DNA of 57,771 bases from Candidatus Woesearchaeota archaeon (GTDB taxonomy: Archaea > Nanobdellota > Nanobdellia > Woesearchaeales > JACJVW01), in assembly GCA_020637435.1 (NCBI GenBank), contig JACJVW010000004.1, forward strand, positions 1-57,771. Direction: 5' to 3'. Under the pieces are notes generated by a model, which saw nothing but the letters and a program-made list of their open reading frames with translations, made no database searches and was not told the DNA's origin. The translations under genes and the position numbers were made by a program. Positions 32,184 through 41,478 of the stretch are shown here, piece by piece (positions within the stretch are counted from its first letter, which is position 1; every line of letters begins with the position of its first letter).

Positions 32184-33904
32184 TTGAGTTCCTCCTCGAT
32201 TGCTTTGTTGATTTTCTTGATAAAGCCTTGATAGTCTTCAGTGAACTTGACTTCAGAAAAATTGTCTTTTGATTTGATATTCAAGATATCGTCCATTAGT
32301 TTACCCGAAGCCAGCGCAGCATGGGCCTTCTCTTTGTAGAGCAGTACCGTCTTCATGATGAGATAAGTCTTATCGAGTTTGCTGTAAGTATCTATCTCAT
32401 GGAACGCGTTTTGCTGTAGTAGAACCTCCCTTATCATGCGCGCGACCTGGAGCAGTATCTGCTCTTTCTCAGGAAGTCCGTCCGAACCTACGAGTTGCAC
32501 GATTTCGAGAAGTTTTTCTTCCTGCTGGAGTATACTCATCATTTCACTTACACAGATTTCCCAGTCCTCAGCGACATTTTTCCTGAACCATTCACGAAGT
32601 GTCGGATGATACAAAGAATAGCTCTTTAGCCAGTTTATTGATGGAAAATGCCTGCGCTGCGCAAGTTTTGCATCAAGCGCCCAAAAGACTTTAGTCACTC
32701 GCAACGTACCCTGCGTGACGGGTTCTGAGAAATCTCCACCAGGGGGTGATACAGCTCCGATAAGCGTGACGCTTCCTTCCTGCTCTGCACCAAGAGGGAT
32801 GACTCTTCCCGCACGTTCATAGAAGCTTGCCAACCTTGTCGAAAGATAGGCTGGATATCCTTCTTCACCAGGCATCTCTTCAAGCCTTGAGGAAATCTCG
32901 CGCATCGCTTCAGCCCACCGAGATGTTGAGTCTGCCATGAGCGCGACGCTGTAGCCCATGTCCCTGAAATATTCTGCAATGGTAACACCGGTGTAAATGG
33001 ATGCTTCACGTGCAGCCACGGGCATATTTGAGGTGTTCGCAATCAGTACTGTCCTGTTCATGAGCGGTTTTCCAGTCTTCGGATCGGTCAGTTCGGGAAA
33101 CTCGGTAAGCACATCGGTCATCTCATTGCCGCGCTCACCGCAACCAACGTAGACGATGATGTCCGCATCGCTCCATTTTGCAAGCTGCTGTTGGGAGACC
33201 GTCTTTCCCGCGCCAAAAGGTCCAGGAATAGCTGCTACGCCACCCTTAGCAAGAGGGAAGAGTGCATCAAAAATCCGTTGCCCGGTGATTAATGGCATTG
33301 CCGGAATGAGTTTAGAATTGATTGGACGAGGTCTTCGGACCGGCCAGGATTGCATGAGACCTATCTTTGTGCCATCATCAAGCGTGCATACTGTGTCGGA
33401 AACAGTATAAGAGCCGGACTTAGCGGATGCCACTTTTCCTGATTTCCCCGGTGGTATCATTATGCGATGTTCGATGGTCTCAGTTTCCTGAACGGTGCCA
33501 ACAATCTGACCTGCTTTTACGGTGTCACCTTTCTTGACGAGAGATGTGAATTTCCATTTTTTATCCTGGTCCAGACCGGGAGCTTCTGCGCCGCGTGTGA
33601 TGAAATTACCCATCTTGCTTAGCAAGACCGGCAGCGGACGCTGAATACCGTCATATATACTGGTCAATAGACCAGGTCCAAGATCAACTTTAAGTGGCTC
33701 TCCCGTATTAATTACCGGGTCTTTTGGTTTTAATCCTGATGTGTCCTCGTATACCTGGATGACTTTTCGTTCTCCATGTATCTGAATGATTTCACCCATC
33801 AATTTTTCGTGGCCCACTTTTACGATATCGAACATCTTTCCCTTAAAACCGTAGGCGATGACGATTGGACCCGCAATCCTGTGTAATTTTCCGACTTTTT
33901 CCAT
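32180..33904 (-). CDS. atpA: A-type ATP synthase catalytic subunit A
   Basis: 574 residues. N-terminal beta-barrel, the non-homologous insert (about 115-185) specific to A subunits, Walker A GPFGAGKT at 228-235, and the nucleotide-site segments VGCGERGNEMTDVL and MADSTSRWAEAMREISSRLE. It hydrolyses or makes ATP at the A/B interface. Alanine in the P-loop (GPFGAGKT rather than the common GPFGSGKT) also occurs in some Na+-type enzymes such as E. hirae. The gene keeps full length with no intein. Confidence 0.97.
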   Translation of the reverse strand: MEKVGKLHRIAGPIVIAYGFKGKMFDIVKVGHEKLMGEIIQIHGERKVIQVYEDTSGLKPKDPVINTGEPLKVDLGPGLLTSIYDGIQRPLPVLLSKMGNFITRGAEAPGLDQDKKWKFTSLVKKGDTVKAGQIVGTVQETETIEHRIMIPPGKSGKVASAKSGSYTVSDTVCTLDDGTKIGLMQSWPVRRPRPINSKLIPAMPLITGQRIFDALFPLAKGGVAAIPGPFGAGKTVSQQQLAKWSDADIIVYVGCGERGNEMTDVLTEFPELTDPKTGKPLMNRTVLIANTSNMPVAAREASIYTGVTIAEYFRDMGYSVALMADSTSRWAEAMREISSRLEEMPGEEGYPAYLSTRLASFYERAGRVIPLGAEQEGSVTLIGAVSPPGGDFSEPVTQGTLRVTKVFWALDAKLAQRRHFPSINWLKSYSLYHPTLREWFRKNVAEDWEICVSEMMSILQQEEKLLEIVQLVGSDGLPEKEQILLQVARMIREVLLQQNAFHEIDTYSKLDKTYLIMKTVLLYKEKAHAALASGKLMDDILNIKSKDNFSEVKFTEDYQGFIKKINKAIEEELK

Positions 33905-33914
33905 TTGTATTACC

Positions 33915-34205
33915 TTACATATCGACTCCGATGGATTTCTTTATCATCCGTCTTAGATCGTCGTCTGAACCCGTTCTTCCGACCACTACGGTCACCGGGC
34001 TTATTATCTTCTCCATCTTCATCTGCATTTTATATGACAATGAATCTTTCGCTTTCTCACTGATGATGACAAGTCCTACTGCAGTATCTTCCAGTAATTC
34101 CTCCAGTACTTTTTCAGCATCTTCAGTCTCAAAGACCTTGCGGACCCCGGCAAGCCTGAATCCCAGAGCAAACTGTGCATCACCTATGATAGCTATCTCT
34201 TTCAT
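33915..34205 (-). CDS. atpF: A-type ATP synthase subunit F
   Basis: 96 residues. AIIGDAQFALGFRLAGVRKVF and GLVIISEKAKDSL match the small CheY-like F subunit of A/V-ATPases, which binds subunit D in the central stalk. ATG overlaps the atpC stop by 4 nt; atpA follows after 10 nt. Confidence 0.93.
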   Translation of the reverse strand: MKEIAIIGDAQFALGFRLAGVRKVFETEDAEKVLEELLEDTAVGLVIISEKAKDSLSYKMQMKMEKIISPVTVVVGRTGSDDDLRRMIKKSIGVDM

Positions 34206-35236
34206 ATGACGATCATCCTCTCGATGAAATCTTCTTTAAGGCCTAATTCTTTCGCCTTGATGATACGCGTGAGGTTCTTGACCTCAAGGTTCTTGAGAAA
34301 CATATATCCAAGGATGACGTCAACGCTCATCGGATGCTGTCTTGAAAGCCTGAGTGATTGCACCATAAGATATCTGTCCAAGTCTATCTCAAAATCTATG
34401 ATAGTACCGTCAGCAGCTTCATGTCTCTTGATGACCTCGCTAAAATCTGTTGTCAAAAGTTCCTTGAGAATTCGCTCTTCAGGCATCTTTATGAGTTTCT
34501 GTATCGTTGACCGGTCTATGTTTCCATAGACGAAATCTATCTCACGGATATCGTCTTCGGATATCTGCTCTTTCTTAAGGACGAGGAGCAGACGTATATT
34601 GAGGGCATCTATCTCGTGCTGCAGGAATGACTTGTAGAGTTTTCCTTCAGAACGAAGTGTGCGTACACTTTTCATGACTTCATCGAAGTAGTGTGTATCC
34701 AGAATATTTTCTATGTACAGCACTGTCTGTTTCTCTTTGTACTTGTCGATGGCCTTACGCTTCTCTGTTTCAGAAAGCAAACTGATCGCAATCACTGCAT
34801 CCTCCACATTCTTCTGCGCAAGGAGGCGGTCTACAAGATTGCTCCTCCCAAGCGGATGCAGATGCTGCCGGGTATGCGTATCTTCCATCCCACTGTACTT
34901 TGCTCTTATGACGGTCTTGAGATTGCTCATCTCATACCGTTTCAGATAAAGCGTGATGAGATAACGCAGTTCGGGCGGGGAGATCTTCACCAGTTTTGTG
35001 AACATATTGCAGAGATTGAGCTCCAAAGTACGCTCAAGCAATTCTATACCCTGAAACTCTATACCGAGCTGATTGATCTCCTTCTTGTATTCAAACTCTT
35101 CAAGATATTTGCTGATCTGCTCGGGATGCATCTTCATTATCTTGTCATAATCACTTTTGTCGAGGAGATGCTTCTTCATGACGATAGTACGAAGATACGT
35201 ATAGGGATACGTTCCCAGCTGGACCTGCGGCCTCAT
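34202..35236 (-). CDS. atpC: A-type ATP synthase subunit C
   Basis: 344 residues. Starts YPYTYLRTIVMKKHLLDKSDYDKIMKM (split: YPYTYLRTIVMKK, then HLLDKSDYDKI), typical of the funnel-shaped subunit that joins the central stalk to the K ring. The protein is almost wholly helical with repeated three-helix units, and ends MFLKNLEVKNLTRIIKAKELG, a family signature. Overlaps atpE and atpF by 4 nt each. Confidence 0.92.
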   Translation of the reverse strand: MRPQVQLGTYPYTYLRTIVMKKHLLDKSDYDKIMKMHPEQISKYLEEFEYKKEINQLGIEFQGIELLERTLELNLCNMFTKLVKISPPELRYLITLYLKRYEMSNLKTVIRAKYSGMEDTHTRQHLHPLGRSNLVDRLLAQKNVEDAVIAISLLSETEKRKAIDKYKEKQTVLYIENILDTHYFDEVMKSVRTLRSEGKLYKSFLQHEIDALNIRLLLVLKKEQISEDDIREIDFVYGNIDRSTIQKLIKMPEERILKELLTTDFSEVIKRHEAADGTIIDFEIDLDRYLMVQSLRLSRQHPMSVDVILGYMFLKNLEVKNLTRIIKAKELGLKEDFIERMIVI

Positions 35237-35778
35237 TTTGTGAACAATACCTCTGCTGTCTGCGCCATTGTGTGCTCCTTGACCTCCTCGAAGATCACTT
35301 CAAAACTGCAATTGACGAGAAGCGCTGCATCCTTGGTCTCACAGATGACTCCTCCGCGGATGGAAGCTATTTTATGCTGCAATCCCTTAGGGACTATTGA
35401 AGCGTCCTCTTTAGCGGTGTGCACATAATAGACATCAATCTGCTTCTGTGCCTTCTTTAGCAGGGATTGGGCTATCTTTTTTCTTGTGTCAAGCACGCAG
35501 ATGCGTTTGAACGCCTCATCATAGCATACGGATAGAGCCTCTTTCTTCCCCAAGATGAGGGCTTTTTGAGTCAATGCCTCGACGGACGCCGCTTCTCTTT
35601 TCTTTATTGCGTCCAATTCGGCTTTTAAGCGCCTGTTCGCGACGGATTCCAGCTCTGATATGTCTGCATCACGTTTCGCGTTGATCTTTGCTATCTCTTT
35701 CTTTAGCATCCTTTGTATGCTTGCGACTTCCTTTTTAGCGTTCTGCTCAATATCATCCCTGATCTTCTCTAGTCCCAT
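35233..35778 (-). CDS. atpE: A-type ATP synthase subunit E (peripheral stalk)
   Basis: 181 residues. The N-terminal ~100 residues form a long charged coiled coil (IRDDIEQNAKKEVASIQRML). The C-terminus is alpha/beta with LQHKIASIRGGVICETKDAA, the conserved part that binds the top of the head. It pairs with subunit H as the peripheral stalk. Starts 4 nt after the atpK stop. Confidence 0.9.
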   Translation of the reverse strand: MGLEKIRDDIEQNAKKEVASIQRMLKKEIAKINAKRDADISELESVANRRLKAELDAIKKREAASVEALTQKALILGKKEALSVCYDEAFKRICVLDTRKKIAQSLLKKAQKQIDVYYVHTAKEDASIVPKGLQHKIASIRGGVICETKDAALLVNCSFEVIFEEVKEHTMAQTAEVLFTK

Positions 35779-35782
35779 CGTC

Positions 35783-36022
35783 TTATCCTATATTCCCCAT
35801 CAGCATAAGCGCGATGACAAGTCCGAAGATTACGAGTGTCTCTGGTAGTACGATGAAGAAGAGACCTTTTCCGAACATTTTCGGGTCTTCGGAAATGGCC
35901 CCAAGCACTGCTGCGATGATCTGCTGCTGCGCAAGTCCAGTACCGATAGCCGCAAGCCCTATAGCCAGTCCGGCTCCTATGCCAAGAAGACCGGCTCCTG
36001 TTGTCAAAGTTTCAACTGCCAT
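35783..36022 (-). CDS. atpK: A-type ATP synthase membrane rotor subunit K (c subunit)
   Basis: 79 residues, one hairpin of two membrane helices (about 9-43 and 50-76), the single-hairpin form. The ion-binding Glu61 is in LPETLVIFGL, with Thr62 next to it and Gln32 in helix 1 (GTGLAQQQI). Gln in helix 1 plus Glu-Thr/Ser in helix 2 is the pattern of Na+-coordinating rings; the usual Tyr of that set is Phe66 here. Ion specificity is therefore a hypothesis. It sits between atpI and atpE. Confidence 0.95.
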   Translation of the reverse strand: MAVETLTTGAGLLGIGAGLAIGLAAIGTGLAQQQIIAAVLGAISEDPKMFGKGLFFIVLPETLVIFGLVIALMLMGNIG

Positions 36023-36033
36023 ATTATTTCCTC

Positions 36034-37875
36034 CTAAATAATGCTTTTTTCTTTTTCCTTTCCGAACGGTGCAAACTCTATACCTCCGCCCGAATAAAAC
36101 TTTGTGAAAAACTCAACGTAATGCAATCGTATGGCATGCAATGAAGGACTAAGCACACCAAGCGCGATATTGAAGAGGTGCCCGATGAGCAGCGCGATTA
36201 TCGCAATCGGTATGAAGAGGACACCTTTATGCCATAGGAATGAGGTGAATAGGTTGACCATCACAGCGATATAGACTGAGGCCAGACCGACCGCCATGAG
36301 ACGAGCATATGAGACTATATGGACGAATACGCTGGGAATCTCGATTATCGCTGTGAATCCTTCCCCTTTGATTAGTAGCAGGACTCCTATGCCAAAGACG
36401 ATCCAACCGGCAACTGGCAATAATGGAATGTAGTTGTTGTATGAAAGATAGAGCAGCACAGCGCCAACCTCGATAAATATCCAGCTTAGCTTCTCGTATA
36501 ATGCGTGCGCAAATCCATGCTCTTTCCATACTAAGTAACAGCCGATGAGCAGACCCAGATTGACCTGTATCGCTCCCGCAACCAGAGCTATCTCCATAAG
36601 TATCATAACATCATGTGTGCGCACGATGAGGCCGTGCCACAGTTCATAGCCAAGAACCTCTCCGTACAGCGCGCCGAATATCATGGAGGCTACCGAAGAG
36701 GTTATGAGTATATTGAAGAACTGTCTTCCCGCAGGAAACTTCTGCCTAAGCATGAAGAAGATGATGAATGTTATGAGACCATATGCGACGTCACCCAGCA
36801 TGAAACCGAAGAAGAGCGGGAAAGTGAATGCCATAAGGAGCGTGGGATCAAATTCGTCGTATTTAGGCAGACTGTACAGTCGGGTGAAGAACTCGAATGA
36901 TTTGAGCCCTTTTGGATTGTTGAGCTCGACCGGAACTTCCTCATCCTTGGTAAGTTTCTTCTCTTTGAAGTGTATCTTGCCTTCAGCGACCAGGTCAAGC
37001 TCCCATTTTAATCTCTTGACCCTGTCGGTAGGCACATAACATTCAAGGAAGAATGTCTCTTCTGTCGCGCCGAAACTGAGCGGAATCTGGGCCTGTGCGC
37101 TTTTCTTCTCCAGATATTCTTCAATTGCGACAAGCAGACTGCCGTGCCGGGTCCTTAATTGTTCCAGAACCCTGTCGCTCTTGACCATCTGCGTCTGTGC
37201 TACGGATATTTTTGCCTCTTCCTGTTTTCTTAATAGTCGTATTGAACCTTCCATGCCTCTTGCGGCTTCTACGTCAAAAGCAGAGAAATTGCAGCGCAGC
37301 AAAACATGTTCTATCTCATCTTTCCTGTCACGGTCTGCGAAAAGCGCTATCCTAATTCTCTGTTTGGATGGCGCAGTTCGTATGAGATAGTCGGTCGTTA
37401 TCTTCCTTAGATGATGCTCAAATCCGGAATCAACTTCCCCTATCCAGGAGGTTATTCGCTCAAGCTTACGGAAGTCTCCCGGTGTGACCTTTAGGTCTTC
37501 CATAACATCCAATATGTTAAGTATAAGCTTGGCCTGCTGTTCCTGGTCAGAATTCTTTTTTAGGACTGCTAGCGCGTCCAGCACCTGTTTCTGAATCTTA
37601 TCAAGAGTATCTTCGAGAATTTCATCATCAATGTCCCGCTTATGAATCTTACCGGGAAGCACTTTTAGATAGGAGATGATCGAACGTGTCTTGACGAGCA
37701 GACTGCTATACCTATCAGAAGTCTTCAAAGGATCGCATAGGCCGTATTCACCCTTGCGATGCTCGATAATGTGCGCTATCTTGAGTTCCTGCAGTCGTTT
37801 TGTTATATGGTCCAGTCTGCTCTTCGCACCCAGAACAAACAATCTGGACATCCTACTCGGTCTTAGCATAGTCAC
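36034..37875 (-). CDS. atpI: A-type ATP synthase subunit I (a subunit, stator channel)
   Basis: 613 residues: cytoplasmic N-half (1-330, coiled coil, MLRPSRMSRLFVLGAKSRL start) and a C-half with about seven or eight spans. FPLFFGFMLGDVAYGLI, SYARLMAVGLASVYIA (with the key Arg) and GHLFNIALGVLSPSLHAIRL are diagnostic. The C-terminal HAIRLHYVEFFTKFYSGGG is typical. It forms the ion half-channels next to the K ring. Overlaps atpH by 4 nt. Confidence 0.96.
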   Translation of the reverse strand: MTMLRPSRMSRLFVLGAKSRLDHITKRLQELKIAHIIEHRKGEYGLCDPLKTSDRYSSLLVKTRSIISYLKVLPGKIHKRDIDDEILEDTLDKIQKQVLDALAVLKKNSDQEQQAKLILNILDVMEDLKVTPGDFRKLERITSWIGEVDSGFEHHLRKITTDYLIRTAPSKQRIRIALFADRDRKDEIEHVLLRCNFSAFDVEAARGMEGSIRLLRKQEEAKISVAQTQMVKSDRVLEQLRTRHGSLLVAIEEYLEKKSAQAQIPLSFGATEETFFLECYVPTDRVKRLKWELDLVAEGKIHFKEKKLTKDEEVPVELNNPKGLKSFEFFTRLYSLPKYDEFDPTLLMAFTFPLFFGFMLGDVAYGLITFIIFFMLRQKFPAGRQFFNILITSSVASMIFGALYGEVLGYELWHGLIVRTHDVMILMEIALVAGAIQVNLGLLIGCYLVWKEHGFAHALYEKLSWIFIEVGAVLLYLSYNNYIPLLPVAGWIVFGIGVLLLIKGEGFTAIIEIPSVFVHIVSYARLMAVGLASVYIAVMVNLFTSFLWHKGVLFIPIAIIALLIGHLFNIALGVLSPSLHAIRLHYVEFFTKFYSGGGIEFAPFGKEKEKSII

Positions 37876-38192
37876 TTGGTCCGGCTCATGAAGTCGTCGA
37901 TGATCTTCGCTATCGCCGTATCCTGGTTCATGGATGCTTTGGCCTTAAGCGCCTCAACATCCTTATCTGCCTTATCCAATAGTAGTCGCTTCTCGTTGTC
38001 TAGTCGCTTGACAAGGTCTTCCACTTTTTTAACATGGAGAGTCTCCAACTTAGCCTTAGTCTCACTGACTGAGCGCTCTGCTTCAAACTGCGCCTCTTTA
38101 AGCGCCGCAAGCGCTTCGTGCTCGACTTTCTCTTTAGAATGATGAGCTTTCTTCTCAGACTCTGCAATCTCATCTAGAATGCTAATACTCAT
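37872..38192 (-). CDS. atpH: A-type ATP synthase subunit H (peripheral stalk)
   Basis: 106 residues, almost entirely a charged heptad coiled coil (IAESEKKAHHSKEKVEHEAL at the start). Position as first gene of the operon and the size fit subunit H, which twists around subunit E. A strong Shine-Dalgarno (GGGGGGAGAG) precedes the ATG; TATA RC TTAAATTTATATAA at 38232-38245. Confidence 0.85.
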   Translation of the reverse strand: MSISILDEIAESEKKAHHSKEKVEHEALAALKEAQFEAERSVSETKAKLETLHVKKVEDLVKRLDNEKRLLLDKADKDVEALKAKASMNQDTAIAKIIDDFMSRTK

Positions 38193-38256
38193 TCTCTCCC
38201 CCCTGATCTACCTAGGGAAGGGGCGGCAAGATTATATAAATTTAATGGAAGTACTC
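38193..38256 (-). promoter_or_regulatory. Promoter and leader of the ATP synthase operon
   Basis: On the minus strand an AT-rich TATA element (38232-38245) is followed by a ~40-nt stretch with a purine-rich Shine-Dalgarno just before atpH. This is the only obvious promoter for the ~8-kb operon and gives it a real 5' leader, unlike the leaderless neighbours. Confidence 0.6.
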
Positions 38257-38991
38257 CTAATCCCAGACACTATCCACATAGAACACAGGATCCATGACAT
38301 CCCACAAGAACTGAAGAACGGGGGTGAAGGGAAACAGGAGGATTGGGGATATGATGACCAAAAATACAGTCATTGGATACACCCACCACTTTGGAGGCTT
38401 AGCATTGCGCTTCGGCAACGCATATGCTGGTATGAATACCATGAGGCCGTAGACAAAGAACCAGAATCCTGCCCCTATCGCTGCCTGCCCTTGTGTTGTC
38501 TCAGCTATTGAACCTATAAGCCCAAAAAGCAAGAAGACATGTTCAACGGGCAGATCAAATGATCTTAAGATGAACGAGAGCACGATGAACATCGGGATGA
38601 AGACGATGACACTGTGGAAAAGCACCGTATGCAGGTAATTTGGCGAAGCTGTGATGAATGCTTTGCCCATCTCTGACCCGAATAGAGGCGCCATATTGGT
38701 GAGAGTGACGGTTATGACTTCCTCAAGGAGAGCGAAGAGGGTGCATCCAAGTATGAACTTAAGCTGCCAATGCAACGGAATCGCCCGATAGGCCTTCTGC
38801 AACAGATTTCTACTCGTATAGAGCAAGGTACCACCTATGACGCACCAGACTATCGCGAGACTGAGACCCATCTTGATGATAGCCTTATCATGGACTGAGT
38901 TTTCCTCATCAGCAAGTGTCACGAATCCAAGAAAGCTGAGGAATAGCAGTGAATATAGAGCAAGTACCTTGATGAGGATGTGTGAAAGCAT
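38257..38991 (-). CDS. Polytopic membrane protein, possibly intramembrane-protease-like
   Basis: 244 residues, about seven spans. Conserved-looking polar residues lie inside helices: Glu-Glu in FALLEEVITVTL, His pairs in YLHTVLFHSVIVF, and GSIAETTQG. Glu-Glu plus intramembrane His recalls CPBP/PrsW-type proteases, but the motifs are incomplete, so I give no enzyme name. It lies directly upstream of the ATP synthase promoter on the same strand and divergent from the surface-protein block. Confidence 0.6.
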   Translation of the reverse strand: MLSHILIKVLALYSLLFLSFLGFVTLADEENSVHDKAIIKMGLSLAIVWCVIGGTLLYTSRNLLQKAYRAIPLHWQLKFILGCTLFALLEEVITVTLTNMAPLFGSEMGKAFITASPNYLHTVLFHSVIVFIPMFIVLSFILRSFDLPVEHVFLLFGLIGSIAETTQGQAAIGAGFWFFVYGLMVFIPAYALPKRNAKPPKWWVYPMTVFLVIISPILLFPFTPVLQFLWDVMDPVFYVDSVWD

Positions 38992-39075
38992 GACTCATAA
39001 GGGGTATATGGGCAATAAAAGCCTTGCGCTATGATGGGGGAACATTTATATACGCACAGAACTGAGAAGAAAGGT
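38992..39075. promoter_or_regulatory. Promoter of the surface-protein block
   Basis: ATTTATATACG at 39044-39054 lies 22-32 nt before ATG 39076, so the in-frame start at 39031 would precede the promoter and is rejected. Confidence 0.6.
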
Positions 39076-41463
39076 ATGCAAAGGGGGCAGGTCAGTATTC
39101 CGTTCATTATTCTAATTAGTGTTATTACTGTCCTGGTACTGTTCATGTTCGGCGGTAAAATCTACCATATGTTCAGTACACTTGGTTGTCAGGTTGATGA
39201 AGGAAATTTCGCTGTGGCTTTAGAGAAACTTTCGCTTTCTCAATCCACCTCGGAGGGCAGTGTAGATATCGAATCGATCAGGGTGCCATGCGGCATAGAA
39301 AAGATCTTCTTTTTCGACCGTTCCGGCAATGTGCTCTTCGATGGATTTGGGGACTTGCCGGATATGCAGGACAGTATTAAGTCGAACGCAAAGGATAATG
39401 TATTTTTAGTCAAAGATGAGCAGATCTACCAGAGCATGTTTATACCCCGCATCGGTATAACATTGCCATATTTTACCTGCGTCAATACTGGCAATGGACA
39501 ACTGGAAGTAGATGCCGAAAACTACATGGACAAGACTTTTTTGTTGCCTGCAAATGCAGCCTCAGATTGCACGTATGACTACATCGTCCCGCTAGAGCTA
39601 GACCTTGAGGACGCTTTGTTCGTGCTTAAAGAGATATTCCTTGCGAACCAGAGCAGACTTAATGATAGCATAGTCGACCCCTTGTCGGTTAACTTGACGA
39701 AGAAGGTGTTTATCGACGGAGAGTGGACAGTCATCAATGTATCAAAGACACAGGGCGCTTTTGATTATTTTGAATACATCCCAAAGTGTGCTATGGAGTC
39801 CTTTGTCGCAGCACAGGACAATGGGTTTATTGACCTTGGCGGAGCTGCCGGCTTTCAAAACCTCTCAGATGACCCGCTCATCATGTGGGAGTTCGATGAA
39901 GATGATGAACAGAGCATACAATATAAGCTCAAATCTCTACTTGACCCTGATTGCCTGCGAGATATGCGTACGGGCCTTTATGGAGTTGGTCTAGCAAACA
40001 CCTCTTATCCAGGCCTTAGTAGTGGAGAGATAAATGCGACGAAAGCTGAAAGAAGACTAGCTGATACGAATGTCTATGAGATGCTTACCTCTCTGAATTT
40101 TATCGGTGCGAAAGAAGTGGTCAAGCAGTATGAAGAGGATTGCAGCGCAGCTTTGGATGTGCTTGCAAAAGAAATCAGGATGGCATCCATTCCAGCGGAT
40201 AAAAAGCTAAACCTTGTTGAAAAGATAACTATCGCAAAACAGAAACTACTGACGTCACCACCAATGAGCATATCACTATTAGATACAGTGGACTTTGTTC
40301 TCACTGGACTTGGTCTGGGAACCCTTATGGATAGCGATGAGATAGAGAGATGCAGACTTGGCGCGGAAATAGCCCAAAACTATCTAGTGGAATTGAACCT
40401 TATCAGTGGGAATATTCCTCTCTGCAGCACAAGCGGTTCGGGAGCATATGTGAAAGATTCCTGCGATGATGGAGTGTCCGGCCTTGATGATTATTGCGTT
40501 GATGCCACAAAGTATATGCAGGTCGGATGTGACGGCACATCCTGTGAGTACAACCTGCAAGTGTGCGGCGCGGGAGAAAAATGCGAGAATGGCCGCTGCA
40601 CCTCAACATCCACCACTTGTGAAGATGATGATGGTGCCTCCTGGCGCAATGCCCATATTAGAGAATGGGATATTGTCCAAATTGGAACAACGGGAGTAGA
40701 TTTATGTGTTATGGGAGGAAATCCTGGTTGTATTGGTGCGACTACAATGGGGGGTGACCCCATTATGAAATATGTTGGTGAGCGCGTGTTCATTGGTGAT
40801 GAATTCCTCGATGATAATCAGGATTTGGCCTGGGAACGATATATAGACAATGATGGTGAGGTCTGTGTACGCTCACTTCCAGCTCTAAGCTTCTCAGATG
40901 ATAATTATACGATACAGGTTACTGACCCAACTGGGACATGTAGTTTGGTTATTGGTGATGGAGGCCCATATACAGATTGTTGCAGTTCAAGCGATTCGGA
41001 AAAGGGGATACTCGAATCAGGTACTCAAGCGGATTTTTGTATCAATAGCAGCAAAGTTGAAGAAGATGTATGCTATGATGATGTGCTCATCACAGAAAGT
41101 ATCGATTGTCCTGTCGGTTATGTCTGTGATAGCGGCGCCTGCATACCCTTTGAGGATACAGGAGACTGTACGATCGACCTTCATGGGGAACACGATGTTC
41201 CAGAGTGCTTTGAGGACGGAGATTCCAAGAAAAAATCCACCTGCAATGAAGAAGGGGGAAATGTCATCGTGCGTAACGTCTACTGCAAACCCCATGATGA
41301 TCATTTTGATTGCGATAAGGATGTCAAATTAACAGTTGGTGATGACCACAACTGTGAGTGCGATGATGAGACGGCGAAGTGTGAAAATCTGGCCGATACC
41401 ATCTGGCCAAGTCTGAGTGCGGAGGATAAGACACGCTACAGCACTCTCATAGTAGAAGATTAA
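39076..41463 (+). CDS. Large Cys-rich surface protein with pilin-like leader, paralogue A
   Basis: 795 residues. The N-terminus MQRGQVSIPF is followed by a ~20-residue hydrophobic helix, resembling a class III pilin leader (cleavage before Gln, Q-x-S), though the usual Glu at +5 is Pro. Residues 30-440 form an unknown extracellular domain with spaced cysteines. The last ~330 residues are Cys-rich in repeating CxxxxC units (YVCDSGACIPFED; CGAGEKCENGRCTST) suggesting disulfide-bonded EGF-like folds. It is a tandem paralogue of the next gene, sharing FDYFEYIPKCAMESFV and DDPLIMWEFDE. Probably cell-surface; function unknown. Confidence 0.8.
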   Translation: MQRGQVSIPFIILISVITVLVLFMFGGKIYHMFSTLGCQVDEGNFAVALEKLSLSQSTSEGSVDIESIRVPCGIEKIFFFDRSGNVLFDGFGDLPDMQDSIKSNAKDNVFLVKDEQIYQSMFIPRIGITLPYFTCVNTGNGQLEVDAENYMDKTFLLPANAASDCTYDYIVPLELDLEDALFVLKEIFLANQSRLNDSIVDPLSVNLTKKVFIDGEWTVINVSKTQGAFDYFEYIPKCAMESFVAAQDNGFIDLGGAAGFQNLSDDPLIMWEFDEDDEQSIQYKLKSLLDPDCLRDMRTGLYGVGLANTSYPGLSSGEINATKAERRLADTNVYEMLTSLNFIGAKEVVKQYEEDCSAALDVLAKEIRMASIPADKKLNLVEKITIAKQKLLTSPPMSISLLDTVDFVLTGLGLGTLMDSDEIERCRLGAEIAQNYLVELNLISGNIPLCSTSGSGAYVKDSCDDGVSGLDDYCVDATKYMQVGCDGTSCEYNLQVCGAGEKCENGRCTSTSTTCEDDDGASWRNAHIREWDIVQIGTTGVDLCVMGGNPGCIGATTMGGDPIMKYVGERVFIGDEFLDDNQDLAWERYIDNDGEVCVRSLPALSFSDDNYTIQVTDPTGTCSLVIGDGGPYTDCCSSSDSEKGILESGTQADFCINSSKVEEDVCYDDVLITESIDCPVGYVCDSGACIPFEDTGDCTIDLHGEHDVPECFEDGDSKKKSTCNEEGGNVIVRNVYCKPHDDHFDCDKDVKLTVGDDHNCECDDETAKCENLADTIWPSLSAEDKTRYSTLIVED

Positions 41464-41478
41464 AATGGTGAAGTAAAC

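Noticed and set aside
39031..39075. Earlier in-frame start for the first large surface protein
   Set aside because: It would precede the TATA box at 39044 and add a charged stretch before the pilin-like leader.
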